The notes beneath the pieces were generated by a model. The model did no database searches. It saw only the letters and a program-made list of their open reading frames with translations, and had not been told where the DNA came from. Made by a program: the position numbers and the translations under genes. Positions 1 to 7,939 of a stretch of DNA of 12,276 bases are shown piece after piece (within the stretch, counting starts at the first letter, position 1; every line of letters starts with the position of its first letter). Origin of the DNA: JAHOYW01 sp964515915 (GTDB lineage Bacteria; Verrucomicrobiota; Lentisphaeria; Victivallales; Victivallaceae); the NCBI GenBank assembly GCA_964515915.1, contig CAZEXM010000090.1, positions 1 to 12,276 of the forward strand, given 5' to 3'.

Positions 1-2817
1 ATTACGTCATTATGCACCGACAATTGTAAGGTTTATTATTTTACAGTCCCTAAGACAATAAATTTAAAGCTAAAACGCCAGAAAAGGATTTCATCCTCAC
101 AATACTTGTATACAGGAAGTTTCAAAATAGAAAACCCGCGTTACGGCAGTTATAATATGCTTGCCGAACGCAATGACAAACTTATTTTCAGCATGGGTGG
201 AGACTTTGTGACCTTGCATAAATTGCCAACAAAAGCGTCACCGCTGCAGCGCAAACTTGGCGGACATTTTCGTCCCGGCGGTTATTTTCAGCTTCTTAGC
301 CGTTTTAATGTAGCTCCAATGATAACAAGTCTTGGGCTGGATTCGGAAGCCAAAGTTTTTGCTCTTTCCGGGCTGAGACATGCAATGTATGCCTTTGATA
401 TGAAAAAAGTACAGGCTAAGATAAATAAAATGGATTTTACTTTATCCGATGCCGAAATAGCTGTCCTTGAAAAATATAATATTGAAGTTGTCGCTTGTTT
501 TGGGGGATGGTGGTTTCGCCAGACGCAGAAGACATATAAAGGGCGGAAATACGGGACGCAACTACCGGACTGGTTCTTTGACAAGAAGTTTACCAGAGCT
601 CGTCCCAAAAGTATAAAACGTGGCAAAGCTGTTCAGGTTCCTTCGCTTGACGTGTGGAAATTTCATGTTAATGGTATTGTTGAAAGATATGAGAAAGGTA
701 TCAAAAAGTGGATGACACTGGTTGAACCTCAATGGTTGTTATTGCCCGAAGAATACCTGGTTTTTCAAAAAGTGGCTTATGAGAAAACCAAAGCTGTCAA
801 TCCGAATTCATTTTTTATTGCTGGAGACGCAACCAGCGATTTCGGCTATAATTTGACCAACTGGCTGGAAAAACTCAGCAAACTCGGATTTGAGAAATAT
901 CTGGACGCGGCATCATTTAACCCTTATCGTTCCAGCTCTGATTACATCGACGGTGTCCGCTTTCGCTATTCCAATCTGCTTAAACGTATTCGCAAAAGTA
1001 TCAAAAAAGATACACCACTTTGGCAGGAAGAATTATATTACATAGCTAACTCAAAACGTAAACAACTTGCGGCATCTCAAAACATTTTTTCCGCAGGAGA
1101 CGCGCAAAGACATTATTTGTTAGGCTTCATCAATGGCTTAAATGGTATCACCGCAATAGATAGTTCTTGGTCCAGCAGCACCTTCTGGTCGACATTATAC
1201 AAAAATCCGTACGCACTCACGGATACTTGTGTAGGAATTAACGCCATGTCATATTTCTTGAGCGGCAAGTCTCAATTTGAAGCTGTGCCGCCTAATAATA
1301 AACTTATTCGTGCCGGACTTTTCTACAACAAATCAAAAACTGATTGCGGCGCGGTAATATGGGCTCTGCAACACAAAGGAAGCTCTATACGCCTGTTCAA
1401 TACCAAGGGCGTTAAATGCTTTGATAATTTTGGTAATGAGATAAAAACTCAGAAAACTATGCCTCTCCAGCTTGATCCTATATTCTTAACTGGAAAATAT
1501 GAAACTCTGAAAAATATTATCAAAAAATCAGCATACTCAATGGGAGTTCCTGTAACACTAAGATCGCGCAGTTTCGGTGATAGCAGGACTTTTTATGAGG
1601 CTCAAAACCTTTCGGGCAGAAATAATATCATCTTATTAGACATGGATGGAAAGACACCGAAGATACGTCTGATATTTGACGACTATGATTTTCAACATTT
1701 CAGTATTCCTACTAGGGCAAGAAAATATAAAGCCAGCCTGGGAGAAATTGTTAAAAACATGGAGAATATTGAACATATTGCAGATAACGGAAATTCAGTT
1801 ATTTCAAATGACGCTGCCAATCCACTAAAATTTAACTCAGAAAATGGAAATATAATTAAATTATGGACAGGAAAAGGCAAGTTATGGATAAGAGCCGAGA
1901 TAAAAGATAATGAAATCACCGCAGCGGCAGACAATGCCCTTTACAATGGCGATGCTTTGGAAGTATTTATTGACAGCACTCCTTTCATACGCATGGATAT
2001 TGATGAACCATTAAAAGCTTCTGAAGAACTTAAAGTCAATCAATATGTTTTTGCCGCTGTTCCCTCAAAAAGCGGTAAAAGCATTATAGTTTTAAATAAG
2101 AGTAAAAATCTCAATATAACCAACAGTAAAGCGGTTTCAACAACAAGGAAAACCAACAATGGCTATACGATCAAAGCATCTATTCCACTGTCGGAGATTG
2201 CTCCTTTGTCGGGAAACGACAATATTATCGGGATCAATTTTGAGCTGTGTCGTCGCAATGGCGGCAAAATCCTCTCCAAGGATTACTTCACTAAATCGAA
2301 ACGCCCATCCCATAAATACCGCCTGCATTATCAACTGGCGAAACTTAAAGGAATAAACGCCAATTTATTAGAAAATGGCGATTGCGAAAATGGATTAAAG
2401 AATTGGAATTGTTTTCAGGATTGGCTGCTTAAAACAAAAAATATGTTTGTAAGTTCAGATGCCTTTGCCGGGGAAAAAGCTATCAAGGTTCTTGTTGAAG
2501 AAAAACCCAAATGGGGACCGACATTAAAACGCGGCATACTTTCATGCAGAACAAAGCTTGATACTGGAAACTATATCCTCTCGTTTTATGCAAAAGCAAA
2601 AAAAATAGATCATTTTAAAATAAGCTTGAGCAATGCAAAGCTAGTAGTTTTCAAAAAGAATTCAGTCCCAGTATCGCAGTACTGGACTAAATATGAAGTG
2701 CCGTTGACAGTTAAGAAGAAAACACAGGATGGAAGACTCAGCTTTAAGTTTTTGTCTCAACGCAAAGACAATGACACTTATTTCATCATAGACGAAGTTA
2801 AATTAATAAAACAATAA
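1..2817 (+). CDS. Clan GH-A glycoside hydrolase with C-terminal CBM9-like and CBM4/9-like modules (5' partial)
   Basis: The frame is open from the first base of the window. It has no ATG, GTG or TTG before the TTG at 106 and no ribosome site there, so the true start lies upstream and any signal peptide is out of view. Residues below are counted from the codon at 106. Residues ~65-385 read as a GH39/GH5-like TIM barrel. The expected acid/base motif is VEPQW (E207), followed by PEEYLVFQKVAYEKTKAVNP, typical of the stretch after strand 4. The nucleophile candidate is E308 or E309 in LWQEEL. A beta-rich linker follows. Next comes a CBM9/DOMON-like domain (~560-745, with NGDALEVFID at ~614-623). 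The C-terminal CBM4/9-like sandwich (~753-903) opens with NLLENGDCENGLKNW and ends FIIDEVKL. The role is probably hydrolysis of a plant or algal polysaccharide outside the cytoplasm; the substrate cannot be read from sequence. The Asn that usually precedes the acid/base Glu is Val here. The next gene starts 16 bases on. Confidence 0.72.
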   Translation: MTSLCTDNCKVYYFTVPKTINLKLKRQKRISSSQYLYTGSFKIENPRYGSYNMLAERNDKLIFSMGGDFVTLHKLPTKASPLQRKLGGHFRPGGYFQLLSRFNVAPMITSLGLDSEAKVFALSGLRHAMYAFDMKKVQAKINKMDFTLSDAEIAVLEKYNIEVVACFGGWWFRQTQKTYKGRKYGTQLPDWFFDKKFTRARPKSIKRGKAVQVPSLDVWKFHVNGIVERYEKGIKKWMTLVEPQWLLLPEEYLVFQKVAYEKTKAVNPNSFFIAGDATSDFGYNLTNWLEKLSKLGFEKYLDAASFNPYRSSSDYIDGVRFRYSNLLKRIRKSIKKDTPLWQEELYYIANSKRKQLAASQNIFSAGDAQRHYLLGFINGLNGITAIDSSWSSSTFWSTLYKNPYALTDTCVGINAMSYFLSGKSQFEAVPPNNKLIRAGLFYNKSKTDCGAVIWALQHKGSSIRLFNTKGVKCFDNFGNEIKTQKTMPLQLDPIFLTGKYETLKNIIKKSAYSMGVPVTLRSRSFGDSRTFYEAQNLSGRNNIILLDMDGKTPKIRLIFDDYDFQHFSIPTRARKYKASLGEIVKNMENIEHIADNGNSVISNDAANPLKFNSENGNIIKLWTGKGKLWIRAEIKDNEITAAADNALYNGDALEVFIDSTPFIRMDIDEPLKASEELKVNQYVFAAVPSKSGKSIIVLNKSKNLNITNSKAVSTTRKTNNGYTIKASIPLSEIAPLSGNDNIIGINFELCRRNGGKILSKDYFTKSKRPSHKYRLHYQLAKLKGINANLLENGDCENGLKNWNCFQDWLLKTKNMFVSSDAFAGEKAIKVLVEEKPKWGPTLKRGILSCRTKLDTGNYILSFYAKAKKIDHFKISLSNAKLVVFKKNSVPVSQYWTKYEVPLTVKKKTQDGRLSFKFLSQRKDNDTYFIIDEVKLIKQ

Positions 2818-2833
2818 TATAGGATTTTTATAA

Positions 2834-3844
2834 ATGTCTTGTAGTAATAATAAAATTCTGCCGATTCCACTGGATAGTGGTTTCAAAATGGATGATTACT
2901 GGGTCTGGTGCGGCTCGGTTGTGGAAGATCCCGATGGAAATGGATTTCATATGCTTGCTTCGCGATGGCCCAAGAAATACCCGATGTTCGAGGGCTATAT
3001 TTACTTATCGGAAATTGTCCGCGCGTGGTCGCCAGGCATGTTGGAACCATATAAATTCGCTGAAAAAATTCTGCCGACTGGAAATTCCGCGGATTGGAAT
3101 GGAAAAATGGCGCATAATCCGACAATTGTAAAATATAGAAATAAATACCTGCTCTATTACATCGCCTCAACTTATGATATCCCACTTCCTCCGCCTGGTG
3201 TCGTTGCGGAAGATGCTAAAACTATGAATGATATTTATCAACGAATCCGTATTGGTGTACTTATTGCAGATCATCCTACCGGACCATGGAAGTCTCCCGG
3301 CAAGCCGATACTTGAAGCACGTCCAGGAAAGTGGGATCACAGACTGGTTACAAATCCGGCACCATGCATACACCATGATGGACGAATTTTTCTCTATTAT
3401 AGAAGTAATACGCCTGATGGATTGCGAATTGGACTGACGGTATCCGAATCACCGGAAGGTCCATATGAAAGAATTCAGAATGCCCCCGTTATGCAGGGAA
3501 TCAACGTTGAAGATCCATTCGTATGGCATAACGGACGCTGTTTTGAAATGCTAGCCAAAGATATGACCGGAGATATAACCGGAGAATTGCATAGCGGAGC
3601 GCATTTTCTGTCAGATGATGGAATCAACTGGCATGTTTCAAAACAGCCGCAAGCTTATTCAAAAACAATTATTTACAGCAACGGCACAAGCAGAAAGCTT
3701 GGAAGTCTTGAACGACCACAGCTTTTGTTAAATAAAAATGGAATCCCAAAGTGTATGTTTGCGGCAGCTTCTGACGGACCGGGAGGATTCCGCAACGCAC
3801 AGAATACCTGGAACATAGCAATCCCGCTTGGCAAGATATTTTAA
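2834..3844 (+). CDS. Five-bladed beta-propeller glycosidase, GH43/GH117-like
   Basis: The protein has 336 residues. ATG at 2834 is preceded by AGGA at 2821-2824, about 9 bases away. Five repeated blade cores of the pattern 'P-x-V/I...G+yyL.Y' can be seen: ~25-46 (VVEDPDGNGFHMLASRWP), 94-113 (HNPTIVKYRNKYLLYYIAST), 173-192 (TNPAPCIHHDGRIFLYYRSN), 225-244 (VEDPFVWHNGRCFEML) and 293-314 (ERPQLLLNKNGIPKC). This is the GH43/GH32/GH117 type of five-bladed propeller, whose active site uses acidic residues at the start of blades. Here D32, E226/D227 and E293 are candidates, while blades 2 and 3 carry Asn (HNP, TNP) where Asp or Glu is common, so the exact family and activity are uncertain. The N-terminus (MSCSNNKILPIPLDSG) has no signal-peptide hydrophobic core, suggesting a cytoplasmic enzyme acting on imported oligosaccharides. 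It probably shares a transcript with the upstream GH-A enzyme. Confidence 0.65.
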   Translation: MSCSNNKILPIPLDSGFKMDDYWVWCGSVVEDPDGNGFHMLASRWPKKYPMFEGYIYLSEIVRAWSPGMLEPYKFAEKILPTGNSADWNGKMAHNPTIVKYRNKYLLYYIASTYDIPLPPPGVVAEDAKTMNDIYQRIRIGVLIADHPTGPWKSPGKPILEARPGKWDHRLVTNPAPCIHHDGRIFLYYRSNTPDGLRIGLTVSESPEGPYERIQNAPVMQGINVEDPFVWHNGRCFEMLAKDMTGDITGELHSGAHFLSDDGINWHVSKQPQAYSKTIIYSNGTSRKLGSLERPQLLLNKNGIPKCMFAAASDGPGGFRNAQNTWNIAIPLGKIF

Positions 3845-3853
3845 AAAAATATA

Positions 3854-3974
3854 AGTGTGTCATAAATAAAACATAGTGTATCATTGCAAAAACACTGTAA
3901 ATATGTTTACTACAAACATATTACACAAAAAATACGTTTTTCGTATTTTTAAAGTGTTTCTTTTAAGATACACT
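3854..3974. promoter_or_regulatory. Cluster of AGTGTNTC motifs, possible activator-binding sites
   Basis: The octamer AGTGTNTC occurs at 3854-3861 (AGTGTGTC), 3875-3882 (AGTGTATC) and 3953-3960 (AGTGTTTC), and inverted at 3967-3974 (GATACACT). A weaker inverted copy, AAAACACT, lies at 3889-3896. The first two are followed by the same AT and sit 21 bases apart, two helical turns. The cluster lies about 80-200 bases upstream of the putative sigma-54 promoter, where enhancer-binding activators usually bind. Some copies are also arms of the palindromic element, so the repetition may simply reflect that element. Confidence 0.25.
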
Positions 3975-3976
3975 AT
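3873..3976. repeat. ~104-base AT-rich palindromic element (MITE-like or multi-hairpin)
   Basis: The outer arms ATAGTGTATC (3873-3882) and GATACACTAT (3967-3976) are perfect inverse complements. A second pair, AAACACT (3890-3896) and AGTGTTT (3953-3959), lies inside them with similar spacing on both sides. Two internal hairpins follow: AATATGTTT/AAACATATT (3900-3908/3914-3922) and AAAAATACG/CGTATTTTT around a T5 loop (3928-3936/3942-3950). Drawn as RNA this is a cloverleaf-like fold. The core GTGTATC...GATACAC is flanked on both sides by TA (3874-3875 and 3974-3975), as expected for a TA-targeting (IS630/Tc1-type) miniature element of 98 bases. No second copy is in the window, so mobility is inference. 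The element might also act as terminator of the glycosidase operon. Confidence 0.55.
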
Positions 3977-4051
3977 TCAAAAGGCTTTCGCTAAGTAATT
4001 AACGTCACTAGCTGTTTGCAATAAGCGACTTAGCTCTGTTTTTTCTTTCTT

Positions 4052-4067
4052 TGGCACACATAGTGCT
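4052..4067 (+). promoter_or_regulatory. Putative sigma-54 (-24/-12) promoter of the exporter operon
   Basis: TGGCACACATAGTGCT fits the RpoN consensus TGGCACG-N4-TTGCW with two mismatches. The invariant GG (4053-4054) and GC (4065-4066) are separated by exactly 10 bases. Transcription would start near 4078, leaving a ~33-base leader before the ABC gene at 4111. No convincing sigma-70 promoter was seen in the same gap. An exact inverted heptamer pair, GCTAAGT (3990-3996) and ACTTAGC (4028-4034), lies just upstream. The match is direct; the function is inferred, because no rpoN or activator gene is in the window. Confidence 0.45.
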
Positions 4068-4110
4068 TTTATCAATTGTAACACTTTAGCAAAAGATATG
4101 GAGACGCGTG

Positions 4111-5829
4111 ATGTTACAATTTAGTTTTCTCCGCCTGGTAAAGCCTTACCGTTATTTACTGACTGGTTCAATAATTGCTTTATTTTCTTTTTCGGTTCTT
4201 GGCCTTGCTTTGCCATGGATGTTGAAAATAGCGATTGATAGAATTATTCCCAACGCGGACTATAGTTTATTCCTGTTGTTATGCGGCGGGATGTTTTTAA
4301 TTTTTTCAGGCCGGATTATTTTTTTCTACATATCAAATTATTTAATGACTTATGCGGCTATGCGCATGCTGCTCGACGTGCGGCAAAAACTTTTTAAACA
4401 TCTACAAAGTTTATCCCTGCGTTTTTATGAGGAGTACCGTACGGGTAAACTTATTTCAAATGTAATAAATGATGTGTCACTGATGCAGCAGTTGATTATA
4501 ATCTTTACCGCAATAATCAATCAATCTTTCATTATCCTGATTATTGCGGCGGTTCTTTTGTTCTTGAATTTAAAAATGGCTTTGATGGTTTTAATTATTT
4601 TGCCCTTATATTTTATAAATTTTCATTATTTCAGAAAAATTATGCGCAACAATTCCTTAACGCTTCAGGAGAAAATGTCCGAAATCTCCGCTAATCTCGG
4701 GGAAACGATCAACGGCATAAAAGTGGTAAAGACTTTTTCCAAAGAACGCACGGAATGCCGCGATTTCTTTTCCAATTTGCGTCCGACTCTGAATTTGAAC
4801 GTAAAATTGGGCGCGCAGTCAGTCAGCTGCTGGTCAATAACAAATTATCTGAGCCTGGCAGTTTATTTAATTACCATAGGCCTGGGCATGGGTATGGTTA
4901 ATTCCGCAAAAATGACCCTTGGCGAATTTGTCGCTTTTTATACTTATGTTGGAATGTTTATAATGCCGATAAACAACTTATCCACTCAGGCGATAGGTAT
5001 TTCACGCGGTATGGCCGGGGCTAAACGCATTACCAAGCTGCTCAATGTCATACCTGAAATAAAGGAACCGGACCGGCCCTTGAAAATTGATAAAATGGAA
5101 GGCCATATTGTTTTTGATAAAGTTACTTTCAGTTATAAAGACACAGCGGTAATCAAAGATTTTTCCCTGGATATCAAACCCGGGCAGAAAGTCGCGCTGG
5201 TCGGGCCCAGCGGTTCCGGCAAATCAACAATAACAAATTTGTTGTTAAGGTTTTACGATATTCAGCAAGGTGAGCTTACGGTTGACGGTGTGCCGATCAG
5301 AAAATATTCAAGCGCCGCATATCGCGACCATATCGGGGTGGTGCTTCAGGAGCCGTTTTTGTTCAGCGGTTCAATCCGGGACAACATCGCCTACGCCAAA
5401 AAGGGCGCGACCCGCAGCGAAGTCGAAAGGGCGGCGGCGATGGCCAATGTTGACGAATTTGTTTCAGTCCTGGAAGCTGGTTATGATACTGTTGTCGGCG
5501 AAAACGGAACCACTTTATCGGGCGGGCAAAAACAGCGTTTAGCTATCGCGCGCGCTATTTTGAAAAATCCCAGCGTGCTGATTCTTGACGAAGCCACTTC
5601 CGCTTTGGATACGGTTTCGGAGTTTCTGGTGCAGGCCGCGCTGGATAACCTGATGAACAACAAAACAACAATAATCATCGCGCATCGTTTGTCCACGATT
5701 AAAAACGCTGATTTGATTGTCGTCATGGATAAGGGTGAAATCGTGCAAATCGGCTCGCACCGGGAGCTTATGGACAATCCGGGTATTTATCAGGAATTAT
5801 ACACGGCCCAGGAAAAAATCGCGGTTTAA
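4111..5829 (+). CDS. ABC exporter, fused permease-ATPase (MsbA/type I exporter-like)
   Basis: ATG 4111 is chosen over the adjacent in-frame GTG at 4108 because GGAG (4100-4103) then sits 7 bases upstream. The 572-residue protein is a typical half-transporter that would work as a homodimer in the inner membrane. Residues 1-~300 form an ABC type-1 exporter membrane domain with hydrophobic helices near 15-40, 52-75, 130-152, 155-172, 245-262 and 270-288. The nucleotide-binding domain follows, with Walker A GPSGSGKST (365-373), Q-loop Q413, signature LSGGQ (469-473), Walker B SVLILDEA with catalytic E494, D-loop SALD (497-500) and H-loop H525. All catalytic residues are intact. No N-terminal C39 peptidase domain is present, so it is not a leader-processing bacteriocin exporter. 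A HlyD-type adaptor follows after 25 bases, pointing to export across the envelope rather than simple lipid flipping. The substrate is unknown. Probably driven from the sigma-54-like promoter at 4052. Confidence 0.9.
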   Translation: MLQFSFLRLVKPYRYLLTGSIIALFSFSVLGLALPWMLKIAIDRIIPNADYSLFLLLCGGMFLIFSGRIIFFYISNYLMTYAAMRMLLDVRQKLFKHLQSLSLRFYEEYRTGKLISNVINDVSLMQQLIIIFTAIINQSFIILIIAAVLLFLNLKMALMVLIILPLYFINFHYFRKIMRNNSLTLQEKMSEISANLGETINGIKVVKTFSKERTECRDFFSNLRPTLNLNVKLGAQSVSCWSITNYLSLAVYLITIGLGMGMVNSAKMTLGEFVAFYTYVGMFIMPINNLSTQAIGISRGMAGAKRITKLLNVIPEIKEPDRPLKIDKMEGHIVFDKVTFSYKDTAVIKDFSLDIKPGQKVALVGPSGSGKSTITNLLLRFYDIQQGELTVDGVPIRKYSSAAYRDHIGVVLQEPFLFSGSIRDNIAYAKKGATRSEVERAAAMANVDEFVSVLEAGYDTVVGENGTTLSGGQKQRLAIARAILKNPSVLILDEATSALDTVSEFLVQAALDNLMNNKTTIIIAHRLSTIKNADLIVVMDKGEIVQIGSHRELMDNPGIYQELYTAQEKIAV

Positions 5830-5854
5830 CTGCTTAAAACCAGGGAATATTATC

Positions 5855-6928
5855 ATGAAGTCAAAATATAATTTTCAGAAAACCCTTAGAATCTTTCGTT
5901 ATATGATCGGGGTTTTAGTAATTATATTGGCCGTAATCACGGCGATACTGGTATTTGGCTACATGGAAAACACCGTTAGCGGCCGGGGGGTGTTTGAAGG
6001 TTTTCGCGAATATCAACTCAAGTCCGCGGTATTGAGTAAAGTAAAAACTGTTGTGAAACATGAAGGGGAGCAGGTTAAAAAAGGCGAGGTTTTACTGCGT
6101 TTAGACGATCGCGATTTGCGTGAAAAAATAGAATTGTTAAAAAACCATATTGCCGAACTTAAATCGGAAATAGAGGTAGCCGAGGCTGAATTGGCTATCA
6201 AAAAACACGACCCTTTGCCTAAGGAATACCGGCACACCAAAATTGCATTGAAAGCGGCGGAATTACGCTGCCGGAAGAGTCTGCTTGAGCAGACAATGTT
6301 TCAAAAGCTTTATGACCGTAAAGTGGTTTCCCTGGTAACTCTTCAGCAAAAGCAGTTAAAACATTTAGCCAATATCAGCGATTTAAAAACCCAGCGTAAG
6401 GATTACGCGATCCTTAAAAACGGTTTAGCCAAAAAAATTATCGCGAAAGTCGCCAGCGAATTGGCCCTGCTTAGAACAAAACTAAGCGGCAGGAAAAGCG
6501 AATTCAGATTATTATCCAGGCATTTGGATGATTATGTTTTTACCGCGCCGGAAGATGGAATCATCCGCTATATTCCTCCCAAGCCAGGCGCTTATGTTGT
6601 TCCGGGCGACATTTTGGTCCGGGTGGCGACAACGGATAAGAAAAAATTTACGGTTTACATCGACGAAAAACAAATTTTCAGAATCCAGGAAGGCCAGACT
6701 GTACGCATATCCAGCAGTCAATATAATTATCTGGAGTACGGATATTTTGAAGGTAAAGTCCTGCATATCGGCGGCATGCCGGAAGTTCGCGGCGGGTCGA
6801 ATTACTATCCCGTCAAAATTATGTTAACCCGGGAACCCCGTTCTTTGCGTCTGGGGTCCACCGGCGAAGCTTACATTATTACCGGCAAAACAAGAATTAT
6901 TTTTTATTTGTCGGGATGGAATAGATAG
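5855..6928 (+). CDS. HlyD-family periplasmic adaptor (membrane-fusion protein)
   Basis: The frame is open back to 5717 inside the ABC gene, but ATG 5855 with AGGGAA 7 bases upstream is the plausible start, giving 357 residues. A single N-terminal membrane anchor spans ~16-36. The first half of a split biotinyl/lipoyl-like domain lies at ~60-88 (KHEGEQVKKGEVLLRLDD). A Lys/Glu-rich alpha-hairpin coiled coil runs over ~86-225. The second lipoyl half is at ~228-258 (FTAPEDGIIRYIPPKPGAYV), and a beta-barrel region ends the protein. This is the layout of HlyD/EmrA/MacA adaptors, which bridge an inner-membrane transporter to a TolC-like channel. It is cotranscribed with the upstream ABC gene and is almost certainly its partner. 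No outer-membrane channel is encoded nearby. The long hairpin implies a two-membrane envelope. Confidence 0.85.
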   Translation: MKSKYNFQKTLRIFRYMIGVLVIILAVITAILVFGYMENTVSGRGVFEGFREYQLKSAVLSKVKTVVKHEGEQVKKGEVLLRLDDRDLREKIELLKNHIAELKSEIEVAEAELAIKKHDPLPKEYRHTKIALKAAELRCRKSLLEQTMFQKLYDRKVVSLVTLQQKQLKHLANISDLKTQRKDYAILKNGLAKKIIAKVASELALLRTKLSGRKSEFRLLSRHLDDYVFTAPEDGIIRYIPPKPGAYVVPGDILVRVATTDKKKFTVYIDEKQIFRIQEGQTVRISSSQYNYLEYGYFEGKVLHIGGMPEVRGGSNYYPVKIMLTREPRSLRLGSTGEAYIITGKTRIIFYLSGWNR

Positions 6929-6969
6929 CGAACCTGTTTTTAAAACCCATAAATTCTGGAGAAGGCCCT

Positions 6970-7908
6970 TTATTCTAATCTTGCACGGCGATATTCTCTC
7001 GCGAATTGACCGCCGTCATAGCCTTCCATATCCTGCCGCAAATCCGTCAGGAACACTTTCTGTCCGTTATTCATCCATGAAACACGAGCCGCCATCGCGG
7101 CAAGTTCCGGTTCCAGAATCTCGTCGATACTTAAAGGCAATTCATCTGTTTTGCCGCTTAGATACGGCAGTTGAGCTTCGAGCAGGCTTCTGTAGATAAG
7201 GTTGTTATCTGTAGGCAGCATGAAGATATTTTTGTCCGTCACCGCAGTTACGCTGAACGGCAGCCAAGCGGCTTTACCGACAGTCAGGAAAGCGACCCGT
7301 CCATTTTCCCAGCAAAGTAAAATATTCTTTTGTTTTGCTTCACAAATAAACTGAACAGACTGAATTCCAGCTCCCATCAAGCACGAAAGAATCGAGTAGG
7401 CATGAATACCGTAATTAAAATCATCAACGCCAATTGCCGCGTAAGCGGTATGGATTTCACCGCGTTCCCCGACTGGTTTCGCCAGTAATTCGCGGACTTC
7501 TTTGGCAAAACGCAGACTCGAGCCGCCGGTGACGCGTTTACCCTGTTTCATCCAGTCCAGAAAGATATTGGCATCACGCATATTGCCGACGATCGGTTTG
7601 TCGATCAAAACCGCCTTGTCAGCCTCAACAAACGGACGGGCCTGTTCGATATGTTTGTCCCAGTTGGTGGTATGGAGAATGATTCCATCAACCATATCGA
7701 CCATATCTTCAAGGTTTTCGACCGCAGTCGGGATATCGAATTCTTCGCAGAATTCAGCCGCGAAACCTGCGGGCCTGGTTTCGCCTGAATCCCAGGCGCA
7801 AACTATTTCCGCGTCAACAGTTCCGGCTTTGGTCATCTCCCTGATGATTGGAACCCATGAATACGGATGCGATGTGCAAAGACCAACTAAAGCTAATTTA
7901 AAAGACAT
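6970..7908 (-). CDS. Gfo/Idh/MocA-family oxidoreductase
   Basis: ATG at 7908 is preceded by AGG about 7 bases upstream, giving 312 residues. The N-terminal Rossmann fold begins KLALVGLCTSHPYSW (4-18). The conserved Gfo/Idh motif is IDKP (102-105, with K104 the expected catalytic/nicotinamide-contacting Lys), and DDFNYGIHAYSIL (162-174) contains H169, the expected substrate-side His. Such enzymes oxidise or reduce sugars, inositols or their derivatives with NAD(P). The glycine-rich loop is atypical: GLCTSH replaces GxGxxG, seen in some divergent members, so cofactor use is uncertain. The family's C-terminal alpha/beta substrate domain is present, though the protein is slightly short. It follows the MDR dehydrogenase gene by 31 bases and is surely in the same operon, so the two probably act in sequence on one carbohydrate. 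Specific substrate unknown. Confidence 0.82.
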   Translation of the reverse strand: MSFKLALVGLCTSHPYSWVPIIREMTKAGTVDAEIVCAWDSGETRPAGFAAEFCEEFDIPTAVENLEDMVDMVDGIILHTTNWDKHIEQARPFVEADKAVLIDKPIVGNMRDANIFLDWMKQGKRVTGGSSLRFAKEVRELLAKPVGERGEIHTAYAAIGVDDFNYGIHAYSILSCLMGAGIQSVQFICEAKQKNILLCWENGRVAFLTVGKAAWLPFSVTAVTDKNIFMLPTDNNLIYRSLLEAQLPYLSGKTDELPLSIDEILEPELAAMAARVSWMNNGQKVFLTDLRQDMEGYDGGQFAREYRRARLE

Positions 7909-7939
7909 TTTGTTACCTAATATTTTTGATTAATAAAAC

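Noticed and set aside
106..108. TTG as start of the GH-A enzyme
   Set aside because: No ribosome site is present and the frame stays open to the window edge with coding-like sequence.
5717..5854. N-terminal extension of the HlyD frame into the ABC gene
   Set aside because: The extension encodes no adaptor-like sequence and overlaps the conserved ABC C-terminus; ATG 5855 has a good ribosome site and precedes the membrane anchor.
6929..6969. Bidirectional terminator between the convergent operons
   Set aside because: Only T-rich and A-rich tracts are seen, with no stable hairpin.
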